A stretch of 64,000 nt of DNA from Lumbricus terrestris. Taxonomy: Eukaryota; Annelida; Clitellata; Crassiclitellata; Lumbricidae. The notes under the pieces are model-generated. The model saw nothing but the letters and a program-made list of their open reading frames with translations. It was not told the DNA's origin and made no database searches. Below, piece after piece: positions 37,326 through 47,960 of the stretch. The stretch's first letter is position 1; the number at the start of each line of letters is the position of its first letter. The position numbers and the translations under genes were made by a program. The stretch spans positions 16,019,485-16,083,484 of the forward strand of contig OX457044.1 of assembly GCA_949752735.1 (NCBI GenBank), read 5' to 3'.

Positions 37326-38160
37326 AAACGGATGGAGAGCATCAGATGACTGTGGCTAAGCGAGGTTGAACACAACAGTTTTCGTCATCATGATATCTGA
37401 GCCGATCACTCTTTCTAATATTGTCCGGACTGAAGCACGACGCTTCTGCCTGTTGCTCTTTAACCCTTCGCGACAAAAGTTTAGTAAATGCGAAATTCTA
37501 TAACCTTGGTCGGTAGAGGGTTAACGACAGCGTATCATATTCAGGATGATTATTGTTGCTCTCCTCCTTTCTTCAGGCTTGGGACTGGGAATGCCAAAAG
37601 CACGACGCGCCAAACGCAACGCCACTAAAGCACACCTTTGTATAATAATACAGGTACGTAGCTCAAGAAGCAGATGTATACCTGCACCATACATGTATGT
37701 ACATGCCTGTCAAGTGCTGCGAAGATTTATATTTGGAACGAGAAATTGCATTATAATAACGGATTGTCAGGTTTCACAGGACAAGCTATAGTATCGCGTT
37801 TCATCATGATGACCGCATATAATGTTGCTGCGAAAGGAAGTCGGCTAATAAGAAAAAATATGCGAAAGGAGGAGAGGCGAAAGACGACAGAATGCATGGG
37901 GAAAGAATAGAATGGATAGTCTAATAATAATTATTATGAAAAATGAGAGGAATAGTGTCTTTGGATAAAAGCTCATCAAGGTGAGATGGATGGATGCATG
38001 GGTGGATGGATGGATGGATCCGATGGAGCCATGGTTTCTGAAATAATGGGCTAGTTAGAAGCCAACTTCCGCTTTTGTTTCTCATATGACGATTGGTTTC
38101 TTAGTAATGTTATGCAGAAATTTTGCATGACTGGCTATCAAAAGTGACACGAGGCTCTGA
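37326..38160. other. non-coding part of unit A
   Basis: Collinear with 54,630-55,500. A possible small exon at 37,577-37,652 (after TTTCTTCAG, before GTACGT) is discussed under findings. GGAT repeats occur near 37,985-38,020. Confidence 0.4.
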
Positions 38161-38765
38161 AACGAGGCTTTAAAAGGAGGTCAGTTCGTTGCACTGACCC
38201 AAAAATAGTTCCGTCAAGAGGTCAGACCGGTTGGTGAAGGTCAAAATTAATTATGTGGCGCCATCGATTCATTCTCCATCGAGCGATGATCATCGAATAT
38301 GGATTTAATAATTGACGGGTCCTTCTTCCGGTTCGTGGCTCAGCCTCTGACGGAGGAGGAAGAGGAGGTGGAGAAGTAGGAAGAGGAGGAGGAGGAGGAG
38401 GAGGAGGAGGAGGAGGAGGAGGAGAGGAGGAGGTGGACAGATTAATTGCATGTATGTCAGTAATAAAGCGACGACGAAGCCACGGGGGCGGAAGGGCCAC
38501 TGAATGATCTATCGATGCTGATGGGGGTCGAGCGAAGGACGGAAGGAAGGACGAGAGAGGACGGAAAGCAGCAACAGTGATTGGGTCATTACGTAGGGAT
38601 GAGGAGAACGCTTTAGCGGCTTCGATCTCCGCTCGACGCCCGCCCTCTCCTCCGTGATGGATACCCGTTGGATTAGAATGGAAACGTCGTATGCGACAGA
38701 CATATCACATATCTCCTCTATATGTGTCTGTTGCTGAATCCTCCGCGTCGGACTGACCCACGAGT
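38161..38765. other. highly conserved distal block of the duplication, unit A
   Basis: CpG-rich block with a (GGA)n run at 38,360-38,432. The last 340 bp differ from 55,795-56,105 at about eight positions only, clearly fewer than elsewhere in the duplication. Minus-strand frames here include a proline-rich one from the GGA run. I cannot tell whether it is an exon, a promoter or a gene-conversion tract. Confidence 0.5.
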
Positions 38766-39337
38766 ATGAATGAGTGATACGAAGTTCAGAGAATTAGACA
38801 TAGGGCCTATACGGAAACAATAAGAGCCTATGAATGGAAGATCCCGCTAGGTAGGGGCTCTAATTTAGTTCCGTCATCACTCATGTTGACCTCCTACCAG
38901 GCATGGGGTAGCTGGGGGATCCTCGCGACAGAAGTGTCTCGGGTATCACTTTGAGATATTAAAATGACTACCATGCAAATCCTATAGAAACATGTAGGCC
39001 AGTGGCGTAGCCAGGAATTTTTCATGGGGGGGGGGGTTTATGGCCGGAAATCCTGTTTTTTTGCTATTTTTCTTACTTAAATGGAAAAATAACCTTTAAA
39101 AAACTTTTTCCGGAGCCAATGGGGGGTTTTAACCCCCGAAATCCCCCCTTGCCTACGCCACTGGTGTAGGCTAACGATATTCCATGGTTTAAACTAGGCC
39201 TATCTATACCTTATCATAGTATGTGGGTTCATGGTGCGGTTTATCCCTCCATACGCCTGGTAAATTCCGCCCATGAGTAGCAGTAGCACTAGCAGGTGCA
39301 GTTGTAGATTACTAGTAGTAATAGTAGTGGTGGTCGT
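38766..39337. other. spacer between the two duplicated units
   Basis: About 570 bp without a gene. It contains a hAT-like MITE (38,992-39,171) and GTA/AGC-rich sequence leading into unit B. Confidence 0.6.
38992..39171. mobile_element. hAT-like MITE (164 bp)
   Basis: The element is 39,000-39,163. The left end is CAGTGGCGTAG and the right end CTACGCCACTG, exact inverses. Flanking 8-mers ATGTAGGC and GTGTAGGC differ at one base. G-rich and C-rich subtermini (a run of G at 39,026 and CCCCC near 39,133) are typical of this MITE type. Confidence 0.88.
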
Positions 39338-41159
39338 GGAAGCAGTAGTGGTCGTATAGTAGTAGCAGGCCTAGCATCAGCAGCAATATGGTACTAGTAG
39401 TAGTAGCAGCAGTATAGGTCTAGCAGTAGTGAAGTCACTGTAGTGGCAAACCTAATAATATCAAAGTGGTTAAATTGTAATTTTCGTATACCAATGGTGA
39501 TTTATTCATTTCGGGCTAGCACGGTCGGTACACGGGGTCTGAAGGACGTGGGACTCATTAAAAAAAACGGGCACAGGGAGCTCAAACTCATCACCCTAAC
39601 TCATTGATAGGTGAACACGGTCGCGGGTTTAGCGGCCACATGGTCGCTATATACAAGTGTGCATATTCATTTCCAGTAATCGTGGATTAGTTCGCTTCAG
39701 CGCTCGTGAATAAGCTGATGCTCTACGCTTGACTTTCAAGTAGGCTAAACTTTGCTAAAGCTTTAGAAATGTGGAGTTTACTATTACAATCCAATCACTG
39801 TTTAAAGCACAAATAATAATGATAATATAATATATTATGGTGACGATGAAAGTAATAAGAAAAATAATATCCTAACAATTATTATCATCATGAATTGAGA
39901 AAAAGCTAACAGAAAAATATAAAATGGAACTTCAAAATGCCTCCTTTTAATACAACACAGGCCCATTGGATATAATTACAACAGAATGCTAGTGCTAAAA
40001 TGTTTCTTCACATCTTGGACATGTGAATATTCTATTTTCCTGATTTTCTGTGCTTAGCATTTTACTTCACGGGACCAATAGGCCCAACTCAAAGTTTAAA
40101 AAATTTACAAACTCAGAAGCCTACACAGTCAAAACACATTTCTTTTATCAACTAAAGAGAGAATTGCACTACTGCCTTTAACCTAGCTACCTTTTAGTAT
40201 TTGTTCAAAAAGATCAGATTTTTCTTATCATAAGTCATTTTGAATGAATCAGTCGCTCAAAAATTCAAATCCCCTAAAATTTGCGTCGGACGCTAGAACA
40301 AGCCAGAAAGAAAAAAAATTTAAACAAACCAAAACGTTACACTCTGCTAACTAAAATTGCAAACTAAAAACTTCAGCTAAAAAGAAATCTATTAATAAAC
40401 TCAAAGCTGTAATTAAACTCAAAACGTTAACTAAACTAAAATCTCCTTTAACTAGCATTTTACATAAACGAAAAACTTTAAAAATGCAAATCTTTGCATC
40501 AATTAAAAAAACTTTAAATAACAGAAAATCTGCCAGCTAACACTTTAGACAGACGAAAACTCTAAACAGACGCAAAGTCTAAACAGACGAAAACTTTAAA
40601 TAAACGAAAAAGCAGAGCAAATATAAACAAAGATGCCACTGTCGAGCAAGAAAGCGCGTCACATCTAGCAACCATGTAGCAATTTTTCATAAGCAAAGTG
40701 GCTGTAAAGCGCGTCACATCTAGCAACCATGTAGCAATTTTTCAAAAGCAGTGACTGTAAAGTAGACAAATTGAAACTAGAAACTTTTAACTAGGCTAAT
40801 CTTTTCTGTGTTCTGGGATGAAAACTTAAAAGGTATTTTTCAAATAGTTCAAGATATTCATCTTTCTCCGAATCCTCACAGTAGTGTCTTAAACATTGTT
40901 GGACAAATACTTCAATTTTAAACATTATCATCACACATTCCACAACCATAGGGTCTCATAACGAGACAATCTTTGACAGCATAAAATATTGAATGACCCC
41001 TTTACCGTTGTTTTTCATCTTGATTTGATTCCATTGAGTCCATTCTCTCTCTAGATGAAAAGTTTTGCATAATTTCCGTTGTTAACAAGACTATTTGAGT
41101 ATAATCGCTATGAATGTTGCACGTATGCTGAATATCTTATGTGAAGTTCTTCCACATCA

Positions 41160-42642
41160 TATCTGTGTTATGCTTTAATCAAGGCTTTAACAAAATTCAC
41201 ATTCACACAATTTTTCTCGAAAGTGGGCCTCGAATGCTAATCAAGTTTAATCCTATGTGTGAAAGTTTTGTCACATAGATCACACTTATTTGGCTCTCCC
41301 CTTAACATGAGTTCTCAAATGGACTCTGAGATTAACTTTTTGTGACAAATATTGCAGACGTGTGACTTTTCCCCAGTGTGATTTTTGCAAGGTAATAATC
41401 AGATAATACTTTGATGTGAAGGTTTCCTGTCAGAAACAACACATGCTCAGTTTATTTCCAGTATGGGTTCTTAAGTAGTCATCCAGTTGACTCTTATTAG
41501 GGCCCCCAGAAATTCGCGATCTTGCGCAGCGCAATTTTTGCGCAAATTTTCGGGTTTAGCGCAACAGCGCAAAAACTGGCAATCCGCGCGATTTTAGCGC
41601 AAATTTGGACAAAATCTTGCTAATTTGTCTAAATTGGACTTTGATTGACTTAACATCACCGCGGCCCATGACAGTTCAACATAACAGCGACGACCGATGT
41701 GCGATAATCAAAATGGCGACCGCCGAATGGGATGAAATCATAAATGAATTTTTAGTTAAAGATCGGTATTTTTGGTAGTAACGCACAAACTTATAGTATA
41801 AAAATTCCAGAACTTCACGGCCACACAATAAAATGTTAGACGAAGTTTCTAAAAGCGGTCACACAGCAGCGTCGCTTGATGTCTCGGCTTATGACAGAAC
41901 GAACGCATTTAATCTATAGGCGTCAGGCGTGCACACAAAGACGAAAAGCTAGTACTCAGCACGTTGTGTAACTTGGTGATTCATTATAATAGAGGCTATA
42001 TAATACTATTTTGAAGTTACATTTGCAATGAGCGTAGAATTCGGTGGGCGTAAATTTTGCAAAATTCGAATTATTTGCGATCGTCTGAATACATTAATCT
42101 TATGGTTATAGGAACTTTATAACTGCATTTTTGGCTTGATTGTCTAATTTTAAGAACGCCAAAGCTTTACATTAAATGACAAAAACACTGTTAGGTAGTT
42201 TGGTACACTGATTCAATGAAAAAACAACGAACATTTTGATTTTTTAACTTGCGCAAAATTCGCGCAAATTTATTGTTTTTGGTGCGCAATTTTTTCAATT
42301 TTTTTGCGCAAATTTCTGGGGGCCCTATCTTATGTGCAAATGCTTTTTGGCATAATGGCAGAGGTAAGGTTATTCTGCAGTGTGGCATTTTTTATGATAA
42401 TTATGACAAGACTTTGATGCAATGGCTTCTTGTCAAAGGCTAGCTACACTTGCATGGCCTTCCCAGTGTGGGTTCTAATGTGGTAATCCAGTTGACCCTT
42501 CATTGCAAATGCTTTTTGGCATAAATAGCACATGTAAAGTTTTCTCCAGGAATGGCACTTTCTATGATAAATCAGATGAGACTTCGATACAAAGGTTTCC
42601 TTACAAAGGCTACACCTGTATGGGTTTCCCCAGTGTGGCCTG
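41160..42642 (-). pseudogene. decayed 3' zinc-finger tail of the unit B gene, split by a transposon
   Basis: Finger remnants continue beyond the stop codon of the unit B gene. They include PYRCSLCKETFVSKSHLIYH and YMCYLCQKAFAMKGQLDYH (42,444-42,642, shifted frame), then further degenerate fingers to about 41,160. An 830-bp TIR element separates the two halves. Unit A has the same tail without that insertion. Confidence 0.78.
41492..42333. mobile_element. TIR transposon with 6-bp TSD inside the zinc-finger tail (830 bp)
   Basis: The element is 41,498-42,327. The left end TAGGGCCCCCAGAAATTCGC and the right end, ending GAAATTT...GGGGGCCCTA when inverted, match over 21 of 22 bp. Flanks are both TCTTAT (41,492-41,497 and 42,328-42,333). 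Joining the flanks restores the finger-coding sequence seen at other fingers (GACTCTTATGTGCAAATGC). Many GCGCAA words crowd both subterminal regions. No transposase frame is seen. A 6-bp TSD is unusual for the common superfamilies, so I leave it unassigned. Confidence 0.9.
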
Positions 42643-44430
42643 TTATGTGTCAATCCAGCTTCCTTGCAAATTCTTTCTGAAATTGCACTTGCATGGCTTC
42701 TCTCCAGTCTGGCTTCTCATGTGAGAATCTAGGTGATTCTTCTGTGCAAATGCTTTGTAGCATAAATTGCACTTGTAAGGCTTTTCTCCGGTGTGGATTC
42801 TCATATGGCATTTCATAGAACATGCTTGTGTAAAAGCCTTTGGACATAAATTGCACTTGTAAGGCTTTTCTCCGGTGTGGATTCTCATATGGCATTTCAT
42901 AGAATATGTTTGTGTAAAAGTCTTTGGACATAGAGTGCACTTGTAGGATTTCTCTCCAGTGTGGGTTCTCGCATGTCGTCTCAGCGATTCTTTTAATGCA
43001 AATGCTTCACTACAAATATTGCACTTGGATGGTTTTTCTCCAGTGTGGGTTCTTACATGGCTATTCAGTTGACCCTTCCTTGCAAATGTTTTTTGACACA
43101 AATGACACATGTAAGGTTTTTCTCCGGTGTGCACATTTTCATGATAATTCAGATGAGACTTTGATACAAAGGCTTTCTGACAGAAGCTACAGATGTATTG
43201 AAATTCCCCAGTGTGGATTCTTATGTGGCAATCCAATTGATGCTTGCTTGCAAATGTTTTGTCACATAAAGTGCACTTGTATGGTTTTTCTACAGTGTGG
43301 GTTCTGATGTGGTAATCTAGATTATTCTTCTTTGCATATGATTTGTGACATAATATGCACATGTATGTCTTTTCTCCAGTGTGGCTTCTTATGTGAGAAC
43401 CCAGCTGATTCTTCAGTACATATGCTTTATGACATAAGTTGCACTTGTATGGCTTTTCTCCGGTGTGGGTTTTTATATGGTATTTCATAGAATGTGTCAG
43501 TGCAAAAGACTTGGTACAAAAACTGCACTTGTATGGTTTTTCTAAAGTGTGTTTTCTTGTATGACATTTCAGCGATTCTTTCAATGCAAATGCTTTATGA
43601 CAAAAATTGCACTTGTATGGTTTTTCTCCAGTGTGAGTTCTTACATGGCCATCCAGTTGACCCTTCCTTGCAAATGTTTTTTGACATAAATGACACATGT
43701 AAGGTTTTTCTCCGGTGTGCCATTTTTCATGATGATTCAGATGAGACTTTGATGAAAAGGCTTTCTGACAGAGGCTACAGATGTATGGAGTTTCCCCAGT
43801 GTGGATTCTTATGTGGCAATCCAGTTGATGTTTACTTGCAAATGTTTTGTCACATAAAGAGCACTTGTGTGGCTTTTCTCCAGTGTGGGTTTTCATATGG
43901 CATATCATAGAATATGTCTGTGCAAAAGCCTTTCTACAAAAAGTGCACCTGTATGGTTTTTCTCCGGTGTGTGTTCTTGCATGGCATTTCAGTGAACCGT
44001 TCAATGCAAATGCCTTGTGACATAAACTGCACATATATGGTCTTTCTCCAGTGTGCCTTTTTAAGTGGTTGTCTAGGTGATTCTTATACACAAATGCTCT
44101 GTTACATAAATTGCACTCATAGGGCTTTTCTCCAGTGTGGGTTCTCATATGGCATCTCATAGAATATCTTTGTGCAAAAACCTTTGGACATAGAGTGCAC
44201 TTGTATGGTTTCTCTCCAGTGTGGGTTCTTACATGGCGTTTCAGTGATTCTTTTAATGCAAATGCTTTATGACAAAAATTGCACTTGTTTGGTTTTTCTC
44301 CATCATGAGTTCTTAAATGGATTTTGAGATCATAACTTCGTACAAATGTTCTCTTACAAAATTCACAATTGAACTGTTTTTCATCATGATGAGAGCTTGC
44401 TGCCATGACCACATGTCCAACAGCGTCCAT
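42643..44430 (-). CDS. C2H2 zinc-finger protein, unit B (20 fingers)
   Basis: An intronless frame of 595 codons with an ATG start (MDAVGHVVMAASS). Twenty complete C2H2 fingers with TGEKPY-type linkers follow, then a broken finger (KCNFRKN...) before the stop. The first finger ([21 protein letters not shown]) is shared with unit A, which confirms paralogy. Fingers 7-10 and 14-17 are nearly the same in sequence and order (ASKHQLDCH, SKSHLNxH, ARKGQLxxH, ALKESLxxH), so a seven-finger block was duplicated within the gene. Predicted nuclear DNA-binding protein; there is no effector domain. The decayed tail downstream shows it was longer. It is probably translatable as it stands. Confidence 0.88.
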   Translation of the reverse strand: MDAVGHVVMAASSHHDEKQFNCEFCKRTFVRSYDLKIHLRTHDGEKPNKCNFCHKAFALKESLKRHVRTHTGEKPYKCTLCPKVFAQRYSMRCHMRTHTGEKPYECNLCNRAFVYKNHLDNHLKRHTGERPYMCSLCHKAFALNGSLKCHARTHTGEKPYRCTFCRKAFAQTYSMICHMKTHTGEKPHKCSLCDKTFASKHQLDCHIRIHTGETPYICSLCQKAFSSKSHLNHHEKWHTGEKPYMCHLCQKTFARKGQLDGHVRTHTGEKPYKCNFCHKAFALKESLKCHTRKHTLEKPYKCSFCTKSFALTHSMKYHIKTHTGEKPYKCNLCHKAYVLKNQLGSHIRSHTGEKTYMCILCHKSYAKKNNLDYHIRTHTVEKPYKCTLCDKTFASKHQLDCHIRIHTGEFQYICSFCQKAFVSKSHLNYHENVHTGEKPYMCHLCQKTFARKGQLNSHVRTHTGEKPSKCNICSEAFALKESLRRHARTHTGEKSYKCTLCPKTFTQTYSMKCHMRIHTGEKPYKCNLCPKAFTQACSMKCHMRIHTGEKPYKCNLCYKAFAQKNHLDSHMRSQTGEKPCKCNFRKNLQGSWIDT

Positions 44431-45333
44431 ATTAAAGACAAAACGAAACTAGTCTTCTGTTTTACCTACATTACTGTGGTAGCCGTTAGGAGTTAAAATC
44501 TGTAAAAATAAAATTAATGCCCTTAATTTCAATTACCTTATTATATACTTAAACTCTATGACCACAACATATTATCCCACCATCCAATTGTCTCCAAGGT
44601 ACACCTAATCACAAACCGTATGACTTTTATCGTCTGAAATAGGTCAGCATTGCAGTTTGTCAGCATGCAGCAAACAATGTCTTCGCCCTCCATACCTGCA
44701 ACTACATCCTCCTTCTCCTCTGCCCTTCTTCCACCTTCTTGTCTGCTTCTTCCTCCTGCTAATACTTCTCCAAGATGAAAAGTATGACAAAAAAAACTAC
44801 AACACGCATGAAAAGCCGACGTTCCAAAATGTTGCATCTCATTATGCTTAAATGAACCGCCAAATAAAAATAAAAATAGAAAACTATTAATTATAGGCCC
44901 TACAAATAGAAAAGTAGGTAATCGTGCTATTCTACTAGAATAGTAGGCAATCTTGCTATTTTATAAGAGTTGTAGGCAATGCTTTAGTGTATTTTATTCT
45001 TGTTTCTTCCAGTAAAAAATATTAGAGTAGGCCTATTTAATTATTTCAATATAATTATTTTAGCACTATTGTTCAATCTAGGCATCTACACTGTGTCCGG
45101 ATGAAAAATAGAACACAAAAGTGTCATAACTCAGTCAAAACTTGTAGGATTTGTCTGAAATTTTAAACACAACATCAGTGACCATATGTACACGAGATCC
45201 TAAAGCCGATTAGAAATGTTCGTGAGTTTTTCAAATTTATGAGCGTTTGAGATGCAGCACCAAAAAATGGAACTTTCCAACAAGCAAAAGCTGAAAGGAA
45301 CTAAAATTCAGCTATAATTATATGGTGTTCAAA
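44431..45333. other. upstream non-coding sequence of zinc-finger gene B
   Basis: Aligns with 31,084-31,700 of unit A to about 45,080, then diverges. No gene is recognised. The minus-strand frame at 44,556-44,837 is unsupported. Confidence 0.5.
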
Positions 45334-46200
45334 ATGTCCTGGTACTTGTCTGTTAATTCACCGCCACAGGTTTCGTCTGCCTGCCTTGTCGGTTAGTTCA
45401 CCGCCACAGTTTACCGTATATTTACGCACTGGTTTTTAGTGACGTAATGTAATGGTGACATCCGATTAACTTATAGCACGTCATAGCACACTGTCTCGCA
45501 GCATGCTGCACTAGAAGCTGGATTGATGAAAACACGCTTGAGAAATGAAAGCTGAATGAGGGTTCTTCTACAGGTGAAATAGAAGCTGGATGAAATAGGA
45601 GTTGGATTGACGAAAAAACGTTTAAGAAATGGAAGCTGGATCAAGGTGTTTTTAGATATGAAATAGAAGCTGGATGCATGTTGAAGTACATGAATGAAAA
45701 TCATCAATCCAGCTTCCAATTAGGCTAGAAAACCATGAAAATCCTTTCATAAACCCAGCGTCTATTTCATATATAAAGAGCATTCATCCACCTTCCATTT
45801 CTCAAGTGCTTTTTCATTAATCCGGCTTCAATTTCAGTGGACGAGTTGTCGTTGGACCAGTTGTCGTTGGACCAGTTGTCGGTGGACCAGTTGTCGTGGA
45901 ACTGTGTTCACTGCCATTCTGAATGACACTGCACTATTTTGGCCGCAGTAGTTACATTGCAAGTTTTAGGGCCCTGTTAGTCCTCCTATCAACAGTCATG
46001 TTTGCGAATATTTCATTCAAATTCATTGGTCTTTTATGCATCCTAATTTGAACAGTTCTTTTCAATGTCAAATGCGCGAAGCGATTCTAATTCCTATTAA
46101 ATTTCACATGTAACCGGAGGTGAATTAATTTCTGCATGTAAAATTTCGTATAATGGGCTTCTGTGTGTGGCGGTGAATTAACCGACAAGTATCAATGTCC
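45334..46200. mobile_element. TIR element (855 bp, 6-bp TSD) with inverted CCAGCT arrays
   Basis: The element is 45,340-46,194. Termini TGGTACTTGTC and the inverse of GACAAGTATCA match, followed by GTTAATTCACCGCCACA in both arms. The flanks are ATGTCC on both sides (45,334-45,339 and 46,195-46,200). The interior carries the 35-bp-type array units in one orientation up to about 45,690 (AAGCTGGAT) and in the opposite orientation after it (ATCCAGCTTCC), so the core is itself an inverted repeat. Confidence 0.75.
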
Positions 46201-46259
46201 TTTTTGTTCACGAACACACGACCGTAGACGTACTACTGGTGTAGTAGCTGTCTCGGGAT

Positions 46260-46480
46260 ACACTTGGCTTCATACCCGCAGCTGTGGCCGCCTAATAGTC
46301 CAGACCTCGATCCAGGTACATGTACTGGAGGAGCGCGTTTTTCGTTCCCGTATTCATGACGTCGATAACCGTAGGGCGCGTCTGTTTGAAGAGTAGCATC
46401 TGTGACCAGGTGATCATCGACCGGACCATCAAACAGTACCGTCTACGTCTACGGTCGTGTGTTCGTGAGGCTTACCTCAC
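46260..46480 (+). pseudogene. mariner/Tc1 transposase C-terminal relic
   Basis: Three short frames in order give QLWPPNSPDLDP, then EERVFRSRIHDVDNRRARLF, then DQVIIDRTIKQYRLRLRSCV. These correspond to the WPPNSPDLNP catalytic-acid region and the following C-terminal helices of mariner/Tc1-type transposases. Two frameshifts and a deletion make it non-functional. It is absent from unit A. Confidence 0.75.
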
Positions 46481-46669
46481 CCACTCCGCTCGGCGCTACG
46501 CCCGTCGGACGCTCGTTCGTCCTCCCCAAGAATGTTTAATTACTGTCTATCAATTCAACTTCTAGGCTACATTTTACAACGCCAGATTTAAAAATAATGC
46601 GTTTTAATATACCTACATTCAGCGTTTAATGCGGGGTAAACGTGTAGTTTAGCGTCGTAAATTATTTTC

Positions 46670-47192
46670 ACGCTTTTGGTAAAACTTCATTTTAGGTGCG
46701 TAAATTATTTCTCACGATTTCAAACCGGATAGTTGTCTGAAATTATCGTTAACACTGTAAGAAACATGTCCTCATGACGGAATCGGTTGCGGAAGACAAA
46801 TTCATGGATATAAAACCTTTATCCAGCTTCGATTTCTTAAGCGTTTTATCGTTCATCCAACTTCTATTTAAGATCTATCAAACATTAATCCAGCTTCTAT
46901 TTAAGATATAAAATACATTGATCCCTCCCGCCCCCATTTCCGAAGCTTTTTTAAATCCAGCTCCGATTTAATATTTTATTCAATCCAGCTCCAATTTAAG
47001 GCAATACATTTTACTCCATCCAGCTCCAATTTAAGCAAGACGTTTTCGTCGATCCAGCTTCTAATTTCATGTGTAACAATATTTATTACTCCCGCGGTAA
47101 TTATTTTCAACGATCTAGTTCCGATTTTATCAAGAAAGCGTATACATGGAGAAATAATTTACGCACCTAAAATGAAGTTTTACCACGCTTTT
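46670..47192. mobile_element. GGTAAAAC-subfamily TIR element (507 bp) nested in the larger one
   Basis: The element is 46,678-47,184. The termini are GGTAAAACTTCATTTTAGG and its exact inverse, each continuing TGCGTAAATTATTTCTC. The flanks are ACGCTTTT on both sides (46,670-46,677 and 47,185-47,192). It sits inside the left terminal repeat of the outer element. Its interior (46,810-47,110) is again an array of about 35-bp units with CCAGCT cores. The ends share GGTAAA, ATTTTAG and GTAAATTATTT with the outer family. Confidence 0.92.
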
Positions 47193-47960
47193 AATAACAC
47201 AAAATTCGCCGCAAGTTATTTCTAATGGCGTAGATTTCACCAACTGAAGTAACAGCACACTTAAAATTTGGTAAGGACAAGAGTATTGACAGAAAATGTG
47301 TTTTTAAAATGTCACATTTCCCATGCGAAATCGCGTTCGAATCGCCATTGAACCACAACAATTGCCCGGAAGTTGAGGTACACGCACAAACCATCGACGT
47401 ATAATTATTGGTTCATGCGACTATAAATAACGTGTAGGCCTACGTCAAGACTTCGGTCTTAAGTTTAAAATGAGAAATGGAAGCTGGATGAAATGGAAGC
47501 TGGATGAATTGAAAGCTGGATGAATTGGAAGCTGGATGAAATGGAAGCTGGATGAAGGTATTTTTATATCTGAAATAGAAGCTGGGTTGACGAAAATAAC
47601 GGGCGAGAAATAGAAGCTGGGTTAATACAAATATTCTAGCTTAAATTGGAGCTGGATTGATGACAAATAATCATTATTGAAACAGAAGCTGGATTCATAA
47701 AACAGCTGATGCAATTAAAAAGCTGGTCTTTTACTTACTTACTTATTTATTTTGTCTGCTGTCGTATTGCACACTTGCCGCGTGCACGCAACTTCCGGAA
47801 AGGGTCAGAATTGAATAACAACTTCGATCGGCGGTTTGTTATGACAAAATATTACAATTTTTCAATCGATTTCCTTCTTTTTAAGAAATTCTAAGTATAA
47901 TAATACATCAGTTAGGCGATAGCACGTTGGCATAAATATTTTAAGGCGCTTTTTGTGCCA

